From assembly GCA_027068975.1 (NCBI GenBank), contig JALXFN010000146.1, positions 1-34,634 of the forward strand: a DNA stretch of 34,634 nt, written 5' to 3'. The notes under the pieces are model-generated. The model saw only the letters and a program-made list of their open reading frames with translations. It was not told the DNA's origin and did no database searches. Below, piece by piece: positions 1 through 7,659 of this stretch (positions within the stretch are counted from its first letter, which is position 1; each line of letters starts with the position of its first letter). The position numbers were made by a program, and so were the translations under genes. Source of the DNA: Campylobacteraceae bacterium (GTDB lineage Bacteria; Campylobacterota; Campylobacteria; Campylobacterales; Sulfurovaceae).

Positions 1-59
1 ATCCTATATATAGTAGATTTATTTAATATTTTTTACTTAAGGAAACACTATTTTAACGT

Positions 60-89
60 AAATTAACATCTATTTAGGAATGTTAATTT
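60..89. terminator. 10-bp inverted repeat downstream of the small membrane gene
   Basis: AAATTAACAT (60-69) and ATGTTAATTT (80-89) are perfect reverse complements around a 10-nt loop. The repeat lies just past the stop codon of the minus-strand gene at 100-426, so it could end that transcript. The stem has only two G-C pairs and no clean U-run, so terminator function is a guess. Confidence 0.35.
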
Positions 90-99
90 TACTATACGT

Positions 100-426
100 T
101 TAAGGACATGAAGCAGTACCCATCTTATAGCTAATAAAAGAGGAAACAAGTAAAATTACAAGAGTGTAAATAAAAGCTTTTTTACTTTTATTTTTAATGT
201 CATCTTTTGTAAATCCAGTAAAGTATCCCACCAAAAAGTCCAATAGCTTTTTTAGAAGAAAAAGTGTAATTGCTGCAAAGGCTAGATATCCTAGAACAGT
301 TACTATATCACTTTGATTAGAAGAGAGAGATTTGAAAATACCTGCAATAAACTCTCCTAAACTACTAAAAATGTTTGATAAAAAAGGCCAAAACCAAGCA
401 GTAAAATCATTAAAAATTTCTTTCAT
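100..426 (-). CDS. small two-TM membrane protein, unknown function
   Basis: This gene encodes 108 aa that I cannot place in a family. The N-terminal third is amphipathic and aromatic (FNDFTAWFWPFL). Two strongly hydrophobic stretches follow, at about residues 42-70 and 85-101, separated by a basic loop (KDDIKNKSKK) that is probably cytoplasmic. The chain ends with a single Cys-Pro. No catalytic motif is visible. The gene is monocistronic. Upstream on the minus strand an extended -10 (TGG TATAAT, 463-455) lies about 30 nt before the ATG. The coding pattern is convincing, but no function can be given. Confidence 0.6.
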   Translation of the reverse strand: MKEIFNDFTAWFWPFLSNIFSSLGEFIAGIFKSLSSNQSDIVTVLGYLAFAAITLFLLKKLLDFLVGYFTGFTKDDIKNKSKKAFIYTLVILLVSSFISYKMGTASCP

Positions 427-762
427 AACATGTCCCTATTTATTTATATGAAATATTATACCATTTTATTTTTATTTATTATCTTTTGAACTGTAAATAT
501 TTTAAAAAATGACCAATCTACACGTAAAGTACACGCTATAGAGTTATAATATGCTTAAGCCTAACATAGAAAACCATTATTAACATTACTTTGTAATAGT
601 GTAATTTAATTGTATGTCAATGAAAACTCCTTAATTCATTATATTCTTCCTTTCTCCCCTTTTTCTATGTTGGGTCTAAAGCTATTATTATTTATTATTT
701 ATTGTTGTTTTTTAAAAAAAAGAGTATACTTATGCTTAAGTTAGAGATAAAGGATAAATATA
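427..762. other. intergenic region between divergent small membrane genes
   Basis: This very AT-rich stretch of 336 bp has no ORF with coding character. At its left edge is the minus-strand promoter for the gene at 100-426 (attata at 455-460, read as TATAAT on the minus strand). At its right edge is a plus-strand promoter for the gene at 763. The 10-mer TATGCTTAAG occurs twice, near 550 and near 731. Nothing else is evident in the middle. Confidence 0.5.
702..730 (+). promoter_or_regulatory. sigma70-like promoter of the 763 gene
   Basis: TTGTTG (702-707) and TATACT (725-730) are separated by 17 bp. This places the transcription start near 737, about 26 nt before the ATG. A Shine-Dalgarno-like AAAGGA lies at 749-754. 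It is a reasonable match to the housekeeping consensus, seen in sequence only. Confidence 0.5.
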
Positions 763-1314
763 ATGAAAAATCAATTAATACACTTTCAAAAAAATAATAA
801 TATAAAAAAGAAAATTGTAGTTACTTTAATATGGATATTTTCACTGCTGACTATTGCACTCTTATTTGCTATAGCCTATCAAGAACTTATCTATGGACAA
901 ATAACAAATCAAAGTGATGTAGTTGGAACTTTACTAGAAGTTACAATAGGTATCTTTCTTATTGGGGGATTACTTTTAAGTTCTAAGACAGCTAGATGGA
1001 TAATATTATTAATTGCATATATTACATTTTTGAGTCCATTTGTTAAATATATAATGTTCAAGTTATTTGTACCAGAGATGGATAATAGTTTTTTGACCAG
1101 CCCTATTGTTCTAAATATTATTATGTCTATAGCTATAATTACACTTTTAAATAATGGAATAGTATTAAAGCTCTTCTCTCTAAAAAAAGATAAAAGATTA
1201 CGAATAAAAGAGCAAGTATACTTTTTAGGATTAGCAATATTTCTAATTTCTATCTATGTTTACTATATTTATATTCCAATATTATATAAAAATTCTTTAT
1301 TGGCAACTATTTGA
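763..1314 (+). CDS. four-TM membrane protein, paralogue of the next gene
   Basis: This gene encodes 183 aa with a short basic N-terminus (NNIKKK) and four to five hydrophobic segments, at about residues 18-42, 57-77, 83-102, 118-135 and 155-175. It recalls the downstream gene at 1377: both have a Lys-rich start followed by a V-x-I-W motif, a short basic patch with Arg after TM2, a conserved P-F-V in TM3 and a K-E-(Q/H)-x-x-(Y/F)-F-L-G motif before the last TM. No enzyme motif is visible. AAAGGA supports the ATG. It is very AT-rich, typical of fast-evolving accessory membrane proteins. Function unknown. Confidence 0.65.
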   Translation: MKNQLIHFQKNNNIKKKIVVTLIWIFSLLTIALLFAIAYQELIYGQITNQSDVVGTLLEVTIGIFLIGGLLLSSKTARWIILLIAYITFLSPFVKYIMFKLFVPEMDNSFLTSPIVLNIIMSIAIITLLNNGIVLKLFSLKKDKRLRIKEQVYFLGLAIFLISIYVYYIYIPILYKNSLLATI

Positions 1315-1323
1315 ATTAATTAT

Positions 1324-1367
1324 CCTTAATGTAATTTATGTTATAGTTTTAACATAAATAATTAAGG
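1324..1367 (+). promoter_or_regulatory. AT-rich hairpin covering the Shine-Dalgarno of the 1377 gene
   Basis: ATTTATGTTA (1334-1343) and TAACATAAAT (1350-1359) are perfect complements. The stem continues as CCTTAAT (1324-1330) against ATTAAGG (1361-1367), with a small bulge. The 3' arm contains most of the AAGGA (1364-1368) that precedes the ATG at 1377, so folding would hide the ribosome site. It could also be a weak intergenic attenuator. Confidence 0.5.
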
Positions 1368-1376
1368 AATAACATC

Positions 1377-1820
1377 ATGTTAACAAAATTCAATAGAAAT
1401 AGTAGTTTTAAAAAGAAGTTTACAGTAGTTGTTATCTGGTTAATAGCTATAGCAATGTGTTATATGCTGGTCAATTTTTTAATAAAAACAGATATCTCTT
1501 TAGGTATTTTACTTATTCCAGCACTTATAGGTTTTATTGTTATTGCAGCCATTCTATTACGTTGTAAAATAGGACGAGGATTTACTCTACTTGGAGTACA
1601 TATTGTAATGCTTCTACCCTTTGTTTCATCATTGATAGAAAAAACTCCTCTTAATATAGAGGTAGCTCTCTTCTCTGTTCTGTTTGGATTATTGGCGATT
1701 TATGTCTTTTCTAATGAAAAAGCAATGGATTTGTACTATATAGAATCAAACCCTAAAGAGCATATTTTCTATTTTTTAGGTGCATTACTTTTAACTGTAG
1801 CTTATTTCAAGTTCATCTAA
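1377..1820 (+). CDS. four-TM membrane protein, paralogue of the preceding gene
   Basis: This gene encodes 147 aa with a Lys-rich start (FKKKF) and four hydrophobic segments at about residues 16-37, 42-61, 68-87 and 93-110, plus a final helix at 131-145. It shares motif order and spacing with the 763 gene (basic start plus V-I-W, R after TM2, PFV in TM3, KEHIFYFLG before the last helix), which points to tandem duplication. It lies 62 bp downstream in the same direction and is probably cotranscribed. The intergenic hairpin overlaps its ribosome-binding site. Function unknown. Confidence 0.65.
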   Translation: MLTKFNRNSSFKKKFTVVVIWLIAIAMCYMLVNFLIKTDISLGILLIPALIGFIVIAAILLRCKIGRGFTLLGVHIVMLLPFVSSLIEKTPLNIEVALFSVLFGLLAIYVFSNEKAMDLYYIESNPKEHIFYFLGALLLTVAYFKFI

Positions 1821-1821
1821 A

Positions 1822-2595
1822 TTACTTTATAAGGCTATTAAGTCTCTCATACTCTTTGAGTTCTTCTATCCAGTTAGGTCGGATTTTTTCAAATCCATAC
1901 CTAGCTCCAACAACCATTCCAGCCACCATAGCACGTGCCGATACATCTCCCCCTGCTTCTAAGTTTACTTCTAGTAAAGTGTTAAAGTCATCATGGTAGT
2001 TCAATAAAAGATAAATAGTCGAAGCCAAAGCCCCATGAACATGAGAGTGTGTACCTAAAGTACTCAAGGCAACATTGGCAGGTTTGTCTTTTAAGGCTAC
2101 AGCTTTTTCTAGCTCTGCTTTAACCTCTTCCCCATAAAACTTTGCACGTTCTATTAGTGTGTTTTCTACCTCTAAGTTATAAATCATTGCTAACGTTACT
2201 TCTGCAATGTATTTACTAGCATCAATGGTCTCTTTGGTCATGTGTGTCAAGCAGTTATGAAACTTCACAGACTCCAACATCTCATCCATTCCCTTTAAGG
2301 TAAAAAGTATAGGTGCATGTCTTCCTACTACAGAGAGGTCATGAGAACTTGAACCAGCTCCCAAAAATGAACGACCAGATTTTATGTTAACTAGAGTCTC
2401 TTTAGAGGCTTTGTCCAATTCACCATCATAAGCATTCATCTTTTTTTGCCAAATATCACCAAAAACAAAAGGGTCATAAACTCTACTTTCACTCATGTAC
2501 TCAAGTAGCCAAATAACCTGCTCACCATAAAGGGTAAACTAAGCATCACCAAGAAGTGACCCCCACATAAGTCCTTTTAATTTCTCTTTGTTCAT
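1822..2595 (-). pseudogene. ADP-ribosylglycohydrolase-like gene with in-frame amber stop at codon 19
   Basis: An ATG at 2595 opens MNKEKLKGLMWGSLLGDA, the usual N-terminus of ADP-ribosylglycohydrolase-type proteins (G-x-L-x-GDA). Codon 19 is TAG (2541-2539). The same frame then runs open to 1822 with further family-like motifs: SSHDLSVVGRHAP near residue 84 and NLEAGGDVSARAMVAGMVVGA near 210 of the full frame. The last matches the C-terminal GGD block of the family. The stretch right after the stop (YGEQVIWLL) looks degraded compared with the usual HW-Y-D region. An internal ATG at 2496 could give a 224-aa product lacking the first metal-site segment. Such enzymes remove ADP-ribose from proteins or small molecules using di-Mg chemistry. 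Read-through, sequencing error and true decay are all possible; decay is my first choice. Confidence 0.7.
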
Positions 2596-2655
2596 TGTTA
2601 GCCCCTTGTTTTATTGTTTTGCACTTTAACGAAAATATACTTAGAAGTAAACTTT

Positions 2656-4443
2656 CTAATTCATAAAAAATAGATAAAAAACAGCCCCATCCTCATCATT
2701 CTCAACCCTCATCTCTCCTCCCATATTTTTCTCAACAATACTCTTAGACATATAAAGCCCAATACCCAATCCATCTCTTTTTGTACTAAAATATGGCTCA
2801 AATACCTTTTGAATATTCTCAAGCTCTATGCCTCCTGCATTATCACTGATGCTAAGGTATTTTTGGTTTATCTCTATGGTGATTTTAGGGGAGGATATGG
2901 CTCGTTGTAAGAGTACATCTTTTGCATTGACTAAAAGGTTTAGTATCACCTGTTTGTACTCATTTTTATAATTGACAATCGTTATCTCCTCTTTGGCTTT
3001 TAGTTCAACTTCAATCTCATTTAGATTGAGTAGAGCAATGACCTTTTGAATCTCCTCTACTAAACCAAAAGACTCCTTCTCTTTTTTGGGTCTATAGAAG
3101 TCTCTAAAATCATCAATGGTCTGTGACATAAACTCTAGTTGTAGTGATGCCTCCTCTAGCTTTTTTTCATGACGGTTTTCTCTGTCTTTTGACTCTATAT
3201 TCATAAGTATGTAGCCCATACGTGTAAGAGGTTGTCTCCATTGGTGGGCGATATTTCCTAACATCTCACCCATAGAGGCTAGTTTACTTTGGTGAACCAA
3301 AAGCTCTTTTTGCTCCTCTCTCTCATCTCTAATCTCTCGCATCTTATAGGAGATAGCAATCGCTAAAAATAGTGCTTCAATGGTCGAGCCAATAACAACA
3401 GAATCAATAGTTAAAGAGATATTTGGGAAAAAGTCTGAAATAAATACACCAACCATCAACGCAGACCAACCAAAGAGGAAAAAAAGTGCAGGTCTGTAGC
3501 CTTGCCTAAAACGAAGCCATGCTATAACAACTACATAGAGAAGTACAAAACTATATATCTGTAGTATCAGCATAATAGGAACAAAAAAGAGGACCAAATC
3601 GACCCAAGCAAAAAGAGTGATATAGTGTAAAACCCTATCATGAAAGGGCAGATATCTCTTGGTCTCTAAAAATTCTCGTATAAAGTAGAGTATAAAGATA
3701 ATCGCCACCTCAACAAGAATAAAATAGAAAAAGATAGCTATCTCCTCATTCTCCATATTTCCCATGACATATATTTGAATAATATCGGTTTGGTATATCA
3801 AGACACCTACCATAAAAACTTGCATCAACATATAGTAGAGAAATGACTTTTCACGATTATAGAGATACAAAGCCCCATTATAGATAGCTGTCATAAAGAT
3901 AAGCCCAAAGAGAAAAAAGTAAAGCAGTAGTTTTAGACCATAGCTATCTGCCCATATTGAAAAACTTTGTGGGGTGTAGAGCGTTGCTTGTGCGACAACG
4001 TGTGACTGTTTGGGAATGGCTTTTAAAAAATATCGTCTAGCATCTCTTGAGCTATCATAGGTAAATGAGAAAAACCTCCGTCCTAAGAGTGAAAAGTTAT
4101 CTACCAATTGTTGAGCTGTAAAGGTGTGTTTAGTAAACTCAAAATTGGTATGCTCAACCCAGTAGTTCCCACTTGTAAGGTTGTCATCAAACTCTAGCAT
4201 AAACCATGTGTATTTTTTGGTATTGTTCTGTTTTAGAGTAGACTCCTTTTCACTATCAAAAAGGATAATTTCAAACTCTACATCCTCCTCATCTTGTGTT
4301 CTTATCTTAAATTTAGACGCATATTTATTTATCTTGCTTATATTTATATCTTCATTGGTATAGAATGATTTTACAACCAATGCTCTCCCATCGGCTAGAA
4401 GAAGTGTAGAGAAGAGGATAAATAAGAGAATAAACTTTTTCAT
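2656..4443 (-). CDS. 7TMR-DISM sensor histidine kinase
   Basis: This gene encodes 595 aa from the chosen ATG. A TTG 18 nt upstream would put six residues ahead of an otherwise standard signal peptide (MKKFILLFILFSTLLLADG). The order is signal peptide 1-18, extracytoplasmic sensor about 20-175, a seven-helix 7TMR-DISM bundle about 178-370, then cytoplasmic kinase. The H-box has the phospho-acceptor His in IAHQWRQPL at about 400. The N-box NAKD is near 500, G1 DNAGG near 530, F-box FSTK near 547 and G2 GLGIGL near 554. It autophosphorylates and should pass phosphate to the response regulator encoded 36 bp upstream. The ligand is unknown; family members often sense carbohydrates or surface cues. 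The ribosome site is weak (ACAGGT), so coupling to the upstream gene is likely. Confidence 0.92.
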   Translation of the reverse strand: MKKFILLFILFSTLLLADGRALVVKSFYTNEDINISKINKYASKFKIRTQDEEDVEFEIILFDSEKESTLKQNNTKKYTWFMLEFDDNLTSGNYWVEHTNFEFTKHTFTAQQLVDNFSLLGRRFFSFTYDSSRDARRYFLKAIPKQSHVVAQATLYTPQSFSIWADSYGLKLLLYFFLFGLIFMTAIYNGALYLYNREKSFLYYMLMQVFMVGVLIYQTDIIQIYVMGNMENEEIAIFFYFILVEVAIIFILYFIREFLETKRYLPFHDRVLHYITLFAWVDLVLFFVPIMLILQIYSFVLLYVVVIAWLRFRQGYRPALFFLFGWSALMVGVFISDFFPNISLTIDSVVIGSTIEALFLAIAISYKMREIRDEREEQKELLVHQSKLASMGEMLGNIAHQWRQPLTRMGYILMNIESKDRENRHEKKLEEASLQLEFMSQTIDDFRDFYRPKKEKESFGLVEEIQKVIALLNLNEIEVELKAKEEITIVNYKNEYKQVILNLLVNAKDVLLQRAISSPKITIEINQKYLSISDNAGGIELENIQKVFEPYFSTKRDGLGIGLYMSKSIVEKNMGGEMRVENDEDGAVFYLFFMN

Positions 4444-4479
4444 ACCTGTAGTATAAGCCAAAATGATGTGAAAAAAATG

Positions 4480-5154
4480 TTATTTGACAATGAGCCTATA
4501 CCCAAAACCTGAAACATTCTCTATATAATCGCCTTGAAGCTTTTTACGAAGGGTTCTAATGAGTGCCCGTAGAGCATCTTTGCTCATATAGTCGCCGTAC
4601 CAAACACAGTTCTCTATCTCCTCATAGTTAACAACTCTATGATGATTTTTAGCAAGTAAATCAAAAAGTTGTAGCTCCTTATGGGTAAGGGTTACTAGCT
4701 CTTTGTCTATCACTAAAGACTTATTTAAACTATCGTACCGTTTTTCTCTATCTATAGAGAGTATACTGTCGATATGAAGATGCTCAGAGATAAGTGTTAA
4801 AGCCTCAGTTAGCTTTTTTGAAGTAATGGGTTTAACGATATATTTAATAAGTTGTAGCTCCACAGCCTCCATAAGATACTCTGTATCTGTAAAAGCCGTA
4901 GTAATGACAATAGGAGTTTTTTTATCCTCTCTTCTAATCTTTTTTGCCATAGCCAAGCCATCAAGACGAGGCATCTTAATATCGGTAATAATAATATCAG
5001 GTTTTTTAGCTCCATAGACCTCTAGTGCCTCCACTCCATCTTTGGCTTGATATACCTCTTTAAAATAATCACAGAGATACTCCACAGCGTTTTCGCGTAT
5101 AATCTTATCATCTTCGACATAGAGAAGGGTCAGGTTTAATAGTTCGTTATTCAT
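4480..5154 (-). CDS. OmpR-type response regulator
   Basis: This gene encodes 224 aa. The receiver domain is residues 5-120, with acidic pocket E14-D15-D16, phospho-acceptor D58 in TDIKMP, T85/T86 and the conserved K108 in YIVKPI. The winged-helix DNA-binding domain is about 145-224, ending with the usual beta-hairpin ENVSGFGYRL. It is the first gene of a two-gene operon with the 7TMR-DISM kinase, so they are a cognate pair. Its divergent neighbour at 5244 is an AAA ATPase across an 89-bp gap. Targets cannot be read from sequence; a 15-bp element shared with the OMP operon is noted as a weak candidate site. Confidence 0.93.
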   Translation of the reverse strand: MNNELLNLTLLYVEDDKIIRENAVEYLCDYFKEVYQAKDGVEALEVYGAKKPDIIITDIKMPRLDGLAMAKKIRREDKKTPIVITTAFTDTEYLMEAVELQLIKYIVKPITSKKLTEALTLISEHLHIDSILSIDREKRYDSLNKSLVIDKELVTLTHKELQLFDLLAKNHHRVVNYEEIENCVWYGDYMSKDALRALIRTLRKKLQGDYIENVSGFGYRLIVK

Positions 5155-5222
5155 GACGTATTTTAATCAAAATAGCTGAAATCTTAGCTTTTGCACTGTT
5201 GAGTGTATAAAAAATCAAAATT

Positions 5223-5251
5223 ATGCTATAATTGTTCATCTAAATGAACAA
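5223..5251 (+). promoter_or_regulatory. extended -10 plus palindrome at the start of the AAA gene
   Basis: TGC TATAAT (5224/5-5232) is a strong extended -10. It runs directly into a perfect 8-bp palindrome, TTGTTCAT (5232-5239) ctaa ATGAACAA (5244-5251). The palindrome covers the predicted transcription start near 5239 and the first possible ATG, as an operator for repression would. Binding by any protein is inferred. Confidence 0.5.
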
Positions 5252-5264
5252 AAATGGATATAAA

Positions 5265-6464
5265 ATGCTTGAAAAACTCTATAAAAATGAAAAGATACTC
5301 TTAGCAAACCTAAAATTTGATTTTAAACGCTATCTCTATGAGAAGATAGATTTCTCTTCTCAAATGGTAGCTATAGTTGGGGCAAGAGGAGTGGGTAAGA
5401 CAACCCTTTTGCTTCAAAAATTAAAAGAGTTGCGTCAAACTACTCCTATGCACCATTCGTTGTATTTCTCCTTTGATTTGCCTTTTGTCGCAACACTTGA
5501 CCTTTTTGAGTTTGCAGGAGAATTTGTTAAACAGGGTGGACGTTACCTGCTTATTGATGAGATTCATAAATATAAAAACTTTGCTATTCATCTAAAATCT
5601 ATCTATGATGTATACCCTCATTTAAAAGTTCTATTTACAGGTTCATGTGCTACCTCTATTTTAAATGCACAAGCAGATTTGAGTCGTAGGGTAGTAATCC
5701 ATAGGCTCTATGGACTCTCCTATAGGGAGTTTTTGGAGTTAAGAACTAAGCAGAGTTTACCAAGCTATTCACTAGAGGAGATTTTAGAGAACAAGAGCCA
5801 AATTGTAGATGATTTGATGGATAGGTTTCGCCCTTTGGAGTATTGGAATGACTATTTGGAGCATGGGTACTATCCATTCTACTTTTCGGAACGAAACTAC
5901 TTTTTAGAGTTGCTATACAACACTATAAACTTAACCATTGAGGTAGATTTACTCAATCTAGGGTTGATAAAAGTGGAGTCTATTGAGAAGTTAAAAAAGT
6001 TGCTTTTGGTTATCTGCCAAAGTGACCCATTTAAAGTAAATATTAGCAAAATAGCCACACTATCGGAGCTTTCACGAAATAGTATCTATAGCTACCTTAA
6101 CCATTTAGATAGAGGAGAGCTTTTAAAAATTGTAATGAACAGTAAAAAAGGGTTAGCTCTATTGGCAAAACCTGACAAGGTCTACTTGAACAACACAAAT
6201 CAACTCTTTGCTATGTGTAGCGACCATAAGATAGGAACTGTTAGAGAAACTTTTTTTGCAAATCAAGTAGGCAATATGCACAGCATAACAAGTTCAGATA
6301 GTGGTGATTTTATTGTAGATGGGAAGTATACTTTTGAAGTAGGAGGAAAAAATAAAAGTTTTAAGCAGATTAAAGATATGCAAAACTCCTACTTGGCTAT
6401 AGATGATGACTTTACTATACATGAGAAGAAGATTCCTCTTTGGTTGTTTGGGTTTTTGTACTAA
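5265..6464 (+). CDS. AAA+ ATPase with DUF4143/PD-(D/E)XK-like C-terminus
   Basis: This gene encodes 399 aa from ATG 5265. An in-frame ATG at 5244 sits inside the palindrome only about 5 nt from the predicted transcription start, so I prefer the later one. Walker A is GARGVGKT (39-46) and Walker B YLLIDEIHK (94-102). LFTGSCATS near 132 matches the sensor-1 region of the AAA_14 group. A central helical/winged-helix region (ATLSELSRNSIYSYLNHL) looks DNA-binding. Near the end DFIVDGKYTFEVGGK resembles the D...E-x-x-K core of a PD-(D/E)XK nuclease fold. Such proteins are widespread accessory ATPases with no settled role. It shares promoter style with the genes at 14865 and 33311. Confidence 0.88.
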   Translation: MLEKLYKNEKILLANLKFDFKRYLYEKIDFSSQMVAIVGARGVGKTTLLLQKLKELRQTTPMHHSLYFSFDLPFVATLDLFEFAGEFVKQGGRYLLIDEIHKYKNFAIHLKSIYDVYPHLKVLFTGSCATSILNAQADLSRRVVIHRLYGLSYREFLELRTKQSLPSYSLEEILENKSQIVDDLMDRFRPLEYWNDYLEHGYYPFYFSERNYFLELLYNTINLTIEVDLLNLGLIKVESIEKLKKLLLVICQSDPFKVNISKIATLSELSRNSIYSYLNHLDRGELLKIVMNSKKGLALLAKPDKVYLNNTNQLFAMCSDHKIGTVRETFFANQVGNMHSITSSDSGDFIVDGKYTFEVGGKNKSFKQIKDMQNSYLAIDDDFTIHEKKIPLWLFGFLY

Positions 6465-6486
6465 AAACTATTGAAAATCGAGTTAG

Positions 6487-6535
6487 CTACAACTCTCTTC
6501 TCGATAAATCAATCAGCTCTTGAGGGGCTAGATAT
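6487..6535 (-). pseudogene. 3'-end remnant of an EF-hand gene
   Basis: Read on the minus strand, this stretch aligns with the last 15 codons of the EF-hand lipoprotein gene at 9178-9492: AGCCCC-TCAAGAG-TGATT-ATTT, then AGAAG-GAG and a stop. Allowing one extra C in the CCCC run, it encodes SPQELIDLSRREL-stop, against SPQELINLARREL-stop in the intact gene. No DxDxDG loop remains upstream of it. It is best explained as the decayed end of a former paralogue. Confidence 0.45.
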
Positions 6536-6666
6536 CAAAAAATAAACTTAGCAATCCAAGAGTAGTTTTAAACTCTAAAATATCCTATACTTACACTATT
6601 ACCCCACTAAGTAAATACCCAAACTTTTGAAAGAGTGAGAGGAGGTAAGGTGTGAGTGAAAAAAGC

Positions 6667-6689
6667 TGTAGGACTAACTGGTTAATTCA
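6667..6689 (+). repeat. 23-bp copy of the MITE interior
   Basis: TGTAGGACTAACTGGTTAAT plus TCA matches the reverse complement of 33201-33223, inside the MITE, at 21 of 23 positions. The similarity does not clearly extend beyond this block. It is either the relic of an older element or a shared short dispersed repeat. Confidence 0.55.
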
Positions 6690-6717
6690 GGTAATAAGAA
6701 AACGCATAAGAGGAAGC

Positions 6718-7566
6718 ATGAAAAAAACGACAAAAGATGACTACTATCAGTCTGTATATAGAGTCATTCACTATATAGAAAACCATTATGCAGATGAGTT
6801 GGGATTAGATGATTTGGCAAAACTCTCTGGCTTTTCTAAGTACCATTTTCATCGTATATTTTTAAGTATAACAGGAGAAAACCTCAATGCTTTTATACGA
6901 AAAGTACGACTCTCAAAAAGTACAGGAAAACTTGCTAACGGTTTGAGTGTCACCGAGGTAGCAATGCAGAGTGGTTATGAGACTCCTGCGTCATTTGCCA
7001 AAGCTTTTAAAGAGCGTTTTGGCTTTTCTCCAAGAGAGTTTTCTAAATCTATAAGGAACAAAGGAAGTAAAATGAGTATAGAACCTAAAATAGTCTATTT
7101 TGAACCCATAGAAGTATTGTATGTACGAAAAAAAGGTGACTACATGGTCTCTGCAGGTGAAGCATGGGAAGTTCTTATGTCATTTGCCTATAAACAGAAG
7201 ATAAAATATAAGAAAAATCTTATGGGAAAAGATGCACAGATGTTTGGTATAGGGCATGATTGTCCCGAAACAACACCAATAGAAGATTTACGCTATGATG
7301 CTTGTATATCGTATGATGATAAAACAGTAAAACCCGAAGCCGAAATAGGATTAAAGTCTATAGAGGGTGGAAAATATCTCTTTTATTTACATAAAGGTGC
7401 TTATGAAGGATTAAAAGGTGTCTATAGTGAATTGATGGATTACATCATAGAGCATGAGCTAACAATGGCTGACCGTCCTACTTTTGAGAAGTACTTAAAC
7501 CGTGACCCAAGACGTACAAAACCTGAAAATTTAAAAACAGAGATTTATATACCAATTGAGGAATAA
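6718..7566 (+). CDS. AraC-type regulator with GyrI-like effector domain
   Basis: This gene encodes 282 aa from ATG 6718, which has AGAGGAAGC just upstream and matches the usual family start (MKKTTKDDYYQSV). A GTG at 6652 with a better Shine-Dalgarno would add 22 atypical residues coded by a repeat, so I did not choose it. Two helix-turn-helix units fill residues 8-108 (LDDLAKLSGFSKYHFHRIF and VTEVAMQSGYETPASFAKAF). The C-terminal half, 120-282, is a GyrI-like/SOUL-fold ligand pocket with the typical GGKY...HKGAYEGL motif. Relatives bind small drugs or cations and activate stress or efflux genes. The next genes are a truncated ClbS-like remnant and a hydrolase, which it may control. Confidence 0.9.
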   Translation: MKKTTKDDYYQSVYRVIHYIENHYADELGLDDLAKLSGFSKYHFHRIFLSITGENLNAFIRKVRLSKSTGKLANGLSVTEVAMQSGYETPASFAKAFKERFGFSPREFSKSIRNKGSKMSIEPKIVYFEPIEVLYVRKKGDYMVSAGEAWEVLMSFAYKQKIKYKKNLMGKDAQMFGIGHDCPETTPIEDLRYDACISYDDKTVKPEAEIGLKSIEGGKYLFYLHKGAYEGLKGVYSELMDYIIEHELTMADRPTFEKYLNRDPRRTKPENLKTEIYIPIEE

Positions 7567-7569
7567 ACT

Positions 7570-7659
7570 ATGGCAAGACCTACATCAAAAAAAGATTTAT
7601 TGGAGTTAGGTGAAGAGAAGTTTGAAGTAACTCATGAATTATCATCTAACAGGCAGTAA
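7570..7659 (+). pseudogene. N-terminal remnant of a ClbS/DfsB (DUF1706)-like gene
   Basis: After a good ribosome site (GAGGAATAAACT), an ATG opens MARPTSKKDLLELGEEKFE, the standard N-terminus of ClbS/DfsB four-helix-bundle proteins of about 170 aa. The similarity stops there. The frame reads ten unrelated residues into the next gene and ends at TAA 7657-7659. The body of the gene seems to have been deleted and the hydrolase gene joined to the stub. The stub starts 3 nt after the AraC stop and overlaps the hydrolase start in another frame, so it may now serve only to couple translation. The family link rests on 19 residues. Confidence 0.55.

Larger units (their letters stand above)
6465..6717. 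other. intergenic region before the AraC gene
   Basis: The region holds the EF-hand remnant at 6487-6535. A consensus Shine-Dalgarno AGGAGGT (about 6640-6646) precedes a GTG at 6652, and the 23-bp MITE-like repeat lies at 6667-6689. Reading from that GTG would extend the AraC protein by 22 residues through the repeat. I see no convincing terminator for the upstream ATPase gene. Confidence 0.5.

Noticed and set aside
6652-6717. GTG start with consensus Shine-Dalgarno for the AraC gene
   Set aside because: The 22 added residues are atypical for the family and coded by the 23-bp dispersed repeat; ATG 6718 has its own ribosome site and a standard N-terminus.
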